From: Legionellaceae bacterium | GTDB taxonomy: Bacteria > Pseudomonadota > Gammaproteobacteria > Legionellales > Legionellaceae | Assembly (NCBI GenBank): GCA_030695645.1 | Contig: JAUYQG010000090.1 | Location: forward strand, 1 to 37,336 | Direction: 5' to 3' | Length of the DNA stretch: 37,336 nt | Shown: positions 35,801 through 37,336 of the stretch, piece by piece | How positions within the stretch are numbered: position 1 is the stretch's first letter | Layout of the letters: every line of letters begins with the position of its first letter | The notes under the pieces: model-generated | Told to the model about the DNA's origin: nothing | Database searches by the model: none | Seen by the model: only the letters and a program-made list of their open reading frames with translations | Program-made: the position numbers and the translations under genes

Positions 35801-36720
35801 GCTTTTACGCAACCTTGATCAGCTGCTTTAGTATACCAAGCTAAAGACTGAGATAAATCAGGCTTGACTCCCATATTGCCTTCGTACAAACGACCCAAGT
35901 TGTACTGTGATTCTAAGTCTCCCGTATTTGCAGATTCAGTTAACCAGGTGATTGCCTTGTTCGCATTTTCCATTGAGCTATGATTTGTTAAATACAGCAT
36001 GGCAAGTTCAAATCTCACTTTGCTATCGACGGATTTGTCATGTTCAGCAAGACTGTCTTTTGCAGCACTTTCTAACCACTTCATCGCTTTAAGATTATCT
36101 TGTTGTACCAACTCACCTTCATAATAGATTTTTCCGAGTTTGTATTGCGCTTTCTTGTTTCCAGTTATCGCTGCTTTTTCTAGCCATTGCACAGCTTCTT
36201 CTGTTTTGGAGTGGTCACCGCTTTTCAGATAAAGTAACGCCAACTCATACTGAGCTTGAACGACATTATTTTGTGCCGCTTTTTCTAACCAGTATTTTGC
36301 TTGCTCTTCATTTTTTTGAACACCATAACCATTAACGAACGCAAATCCGCAGTAAAGTTGAGCCTCAACATTACCCTGCTCTCCAGCTCGTTTAAACCAT
36401 TCGAGTGCTCTGGTAGAGCCATTTTTTGTATTTAAAAAATACTTAGCCAAGTATATTTGTGCGGGTTGAAATCCGAGATTTCCTGATTCTTGAATTAAGG
36501 CGATACCATTTTGCGGTTTTTTTGCAACGCCATAGCCATTGATATACATTTTACCTAAGTAAAACATGGCCTGCTTATCATGTTGATTGACTAATTCCTG
36601 TAGAGATTTGCTTGCTTTAAGGTAATTACCACTGTAGTAATCTGCCATGTAGTCGGCAGAAGACGCAAACACTCCCATGGGGGAAAGCATACATACTAAA
36701 TGAACGATAGTTCTTTTCAT
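32848..36720 (-). CDS. Periplasmic Sel1-repeat protein (EnhC-like), 1290 residues
   Basis: A signal peptide (MKRTIVHLVCMLSPMGVFA, cleaved near ASSA) is followed by about 32 Sel1-like repeats of 36 residues, counted by the recurring AQYxLAxMYxxGxGV pattern. A non-repeat stretch at about 355-445 divides the array. Such solenoids are protein-binding scaffolds. Size, location and repeat type recall EnhC of Legionella (about 1200 residues), which acts in the periplasm and restrains a lytic transglycosylase, but alignment would be required to call it an ortholog. AAGGAT six bases before the ATG supports the start. It is the first gene of a unit with the MshM-like ATPase and MshN-like protein. Confidence 0.8.
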   Translation of the reverse strand: MKRTIVHLVCMLSPMGVFASSADYMADYYSGNYLKASKSLQELVNQHDKQAMFYLGKMYINGYGVAKKPQNGIALIQESGNLGFQPAQIYLAKYFLNTKNGSTRALEWFKRAGEQGNVEAQLYCGFAFVNGYGVQKNEEQAKYWLEKAAQNNVVQAQYELALLYLKSGDHSKTEEAVQWLEKAAITGNKKAQYKLGKIYYEGELVQQDNLKAMKWLESAAKDSLAEHDKSVDSKVRFELAMLYLTNHSSMENANKAITWLTESANTGDLESQYNLGRLYEGNMGVKPDLSQSLAWYTKAADQGCVKAQHALAQLYLKQSDDPASHEQAIHWLQKASLNGDVLSKEQLESLTSNQQKQSSDTAEAQLTTAKLVTLSKRDVFKTRYTLENPKNMSITQLLAWNDQSQATFTKKITLKYLLEGEEHDINKAQTLFSWTMKEAEHGYAKPQFKVAQMYEHGHGVAQDKKVAADWYLSAAKQDFSKAKYNLALMYLNGEGVKQNDKEAIYWLNSAATSGDPYAQYALATFYERGFSTKSAPDMLLKDRVKSEQLYQLAADKDIADAQFSLAQLYSEDAATSTDDMVSNELISKALQLYQRAVLQGHVGAQEVLASYYIQHSQNQDTLAKAYRIANEAAYKGNTKAKLLVALMLDRGIGVQRNPAQAITWYGKAAEAKNAIAEYILGTYAYLGVDTSEDKTEGLHLIQESAQQNYPAAEYNLALLLQNQDKKDNQAKVISLIEKSAAQNNPQAKLFLADYYVTKNQSANLISAAAQLYEKSAESGNAVAQVKIGYMYQNGLGVAKNDIVAKTWYEKAADQSNPISEYLLGNMYQLGIGVPRDINRAISWYDKSAKLGDITSQTALAFIYEADDEAANDFAKAQELYLSAAKRGNAIAAYNLGLMYQYGRGVKQDATEAFNWQLVAAKQNLTDAQYGVALMYREGTGVKKATDQATYWFEKAATGGNVYAQYEMGLFNETGIGMPINNEKAFKYYKQAVDNGYSSASNGQLRAEMALARLYDAGQGVPADKSRAAYYYQQAADNGNLFAKYKLAQKYEQGDGVPQNVAKALELYEDVGEKGNANVQYKLGMYYLDGRLVAKNIKTALYWLNKAVTSNNEKAEYVMAQLYLNGKEVAKSDQKAAVLLEKSAMQGNMLAQYTLADMYSKGQGVPLDYNKSAVWNTKAAMAGHKDAQSKLALMYDTGIGVNQNPTEAFKWYLKSAEQGDINSQYHIGLMYFNGTGTSLDYAKAFYWLNNALQHGNTQAKNQLAVMYKNGYGVKKDLNKAYDLYVNEISKN

Positions 36721-36945
36721 GGCACATCCTTATGTTTTCAATACAGTTAAACTAAATCCATTATCCATTGTAAAATACACCGCTAACTTACGAAAATCCA
36801 TATGTCTTATTTAAAATTAGGGGTACTGCATCGAAATTTCTTTATCACTATAATGCCACTCATTTCAACCGATGTGGATTTTATCACACATAATAACCTC
36901 TTGGACCTAGGATGCCTCTAAAGAACAAATTCACCGTGGATTTTA

Positions 36946-37133
36946 CAGCAATTCTGGGTAAATAGATAAGGCCAATGCTGTAGTGTGTTTCAGCCTCTTT
37001 ATAAACTATTCTTTCGCACAATTTTGCTATTCTTAAAGTCAGATTAACGATAATATCGCTCGTGTGAGCATGCATACTGCGTTGATACCACCCGTTCTGT
37101 CGTAGGGTGGGCAAAGCGTAGCGTGCCCACCCT
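36946..37133. mobile_element. Diverged relative of the MITE at 249-442 (opposite orientation)
   Basis: CAGCAATTCTGGGT at 36946-36959 is identical to the first 14 bases of the MITE read from 442 downward. GATAAGGCC follows in both at nearly the same distance, and a later TATAAACTATTCTTTCGCA matches TAATAAAATTATTTTTCGCA in the MITE interior. At 37105-37132 comes GGTGGGCAAAG...GTGCCCACC, the same palindrome core. The far terminal repeat is not found, so this copy is degraded or cut by the adjacent transposase gene. The preceding 36721-36945 holds only the upstream region of the Sel1-repeat gene. Confidence 0.6.
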
Positions 37134-37201
37134 TATATGAAAACAATATGTAGAAGATTGTAATCGGCATGAAGCCAAAGAAACACTTGGGATTGAGTGG
37201 G

Positions 37202-37336
37202 ATGCGGACGATGTTATCGTCTTGCTTTAATAAAATACCGGAACACAGGCAAAGCAATAAAATCACATACAGTGCACACGATGCATTAATGAGCGGTTTT
37301 GCCTGTATGCATGTTCAGGATCCATCGCTCCTGCAA
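37202..37336 (+). CDS. Transposase, N-terminal fragment (cut by window edge)
   Basis: From an ATG at 37202 an open frame runs 45 codons to the window end: MRTMLSSCFNKIPEHR, then KITYSAHDALMSGFACMHVQ and DPSLLQ. The DALMSGFACM...DPSLLQ segment is typical of the N-terminus of a transposase group common in Legionellales and other proteobacteria (ISNCY-like by my recollection). An ATG at 37170 in another frame gives KPKKHLGLSG before diverging, which looks like the missing start of the same protein, so a one-base deletion near 37200 may have broken the gene. No terminal repeat can be set from this end alone. Confidence 0.6.
   Translation, partial: MRTMLSSCFNKIPEHRQSNKITYSAHDALMSGFACMHVQDPSLLQ

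Noticed and set aside
36884-37266. Two minus-strand frames of about 75 codons at the right end
   Set aside because: They cover the MITE relative and the opposite strand of the transposase start; no family features or ribosome sites.

Overview
The window looks like chromosome of a host-associated gammaproteobacterium, most likely a member of the Legionellales (Legionella/Coxiella/Berkiella-like); this placement is inference. The supporting signs are a moderately AT-rich base composition, ordinary gammaproteobacterial housekeeping genes (ubiG, tldD, pdxJ, lpxH, minC, ychJ), an EnhA-like L,D-transpeptidase end and a 1290-residue EnhC-like Sel1-repeat protein. Between the housekeeping genes lie several large proteins without recognisable family that carry membrane hairpins, long coiled coils or a kinase-like catalytic loop, as effector-type proteins of such bacteria often do. 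Both window edges cut genes: an L,D-transpeptidase at the left and a transposase at the right.

Layout. 1-1504: end of the transpeptidase gene, a hairpin repeat split by a 194-bp MITE-like insertion, a minimal ProQ/FinO protein and a small secreted protein, then two more repeats. 1508-4148 (minus): ornithine cyclodeaminase, arginase and ubiG, tightly packed; a spermidine-synthase-like gene diverges only 15 bp away. 5215-8427 (plus): three unrecognised genes, each with a membrane hairpin and two with long coiled coils. 8546-16478: tldD and a divergent yccA-like gene, a small secreted protein, the overlapping operon pdxJ-korA-korB (minus), then purine nucleoside phosphorylase and an alpha/beta hydrolase (plus). 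16516-19728 (minus): minC-lpxH followed by two unknown genes. 19792-24781 (plus): a FadD-type acyl-CoA ligase, then pyruvate dehydrogenase E1alpha, E1beta and E2. 24895-31347: ychJ, a 49-residue basic protein with a strong terminator, a 1198-residue membrane protein, a YgjP-type metalloprotease and a kinase-like protein. 31416-36720 (minus): a Sel1-repeat giant, an MshM/ExeA-like ATPase and an MshN-like membrane protein. 36946-37336: a diverged relative of the MITE and the start of a transposase.

Metabolically, arginase plus ornithine cyclodeaminase would turn arginine into proline. KorAB and the PDH genes serve 2-oxoacid oxidation at the entry to and within the TCA cycle, and FadD activates fatty acids. 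This fits a bacterium living on host amino acids and lipids.

The strongest structural signal is a family of short hairpin repeats (seven loci) sitting mostly just downstream of genes. They fall into two stem/loop subtypes and keep their pairing despite sequence change. One copy has been split by the MITE, with a clean 9-bp target duplication. The most promising undescribed proteins are the 5215-8427 cassette, the kinase-like gene at 30115-31347 and the 1198-residue membrane protein.
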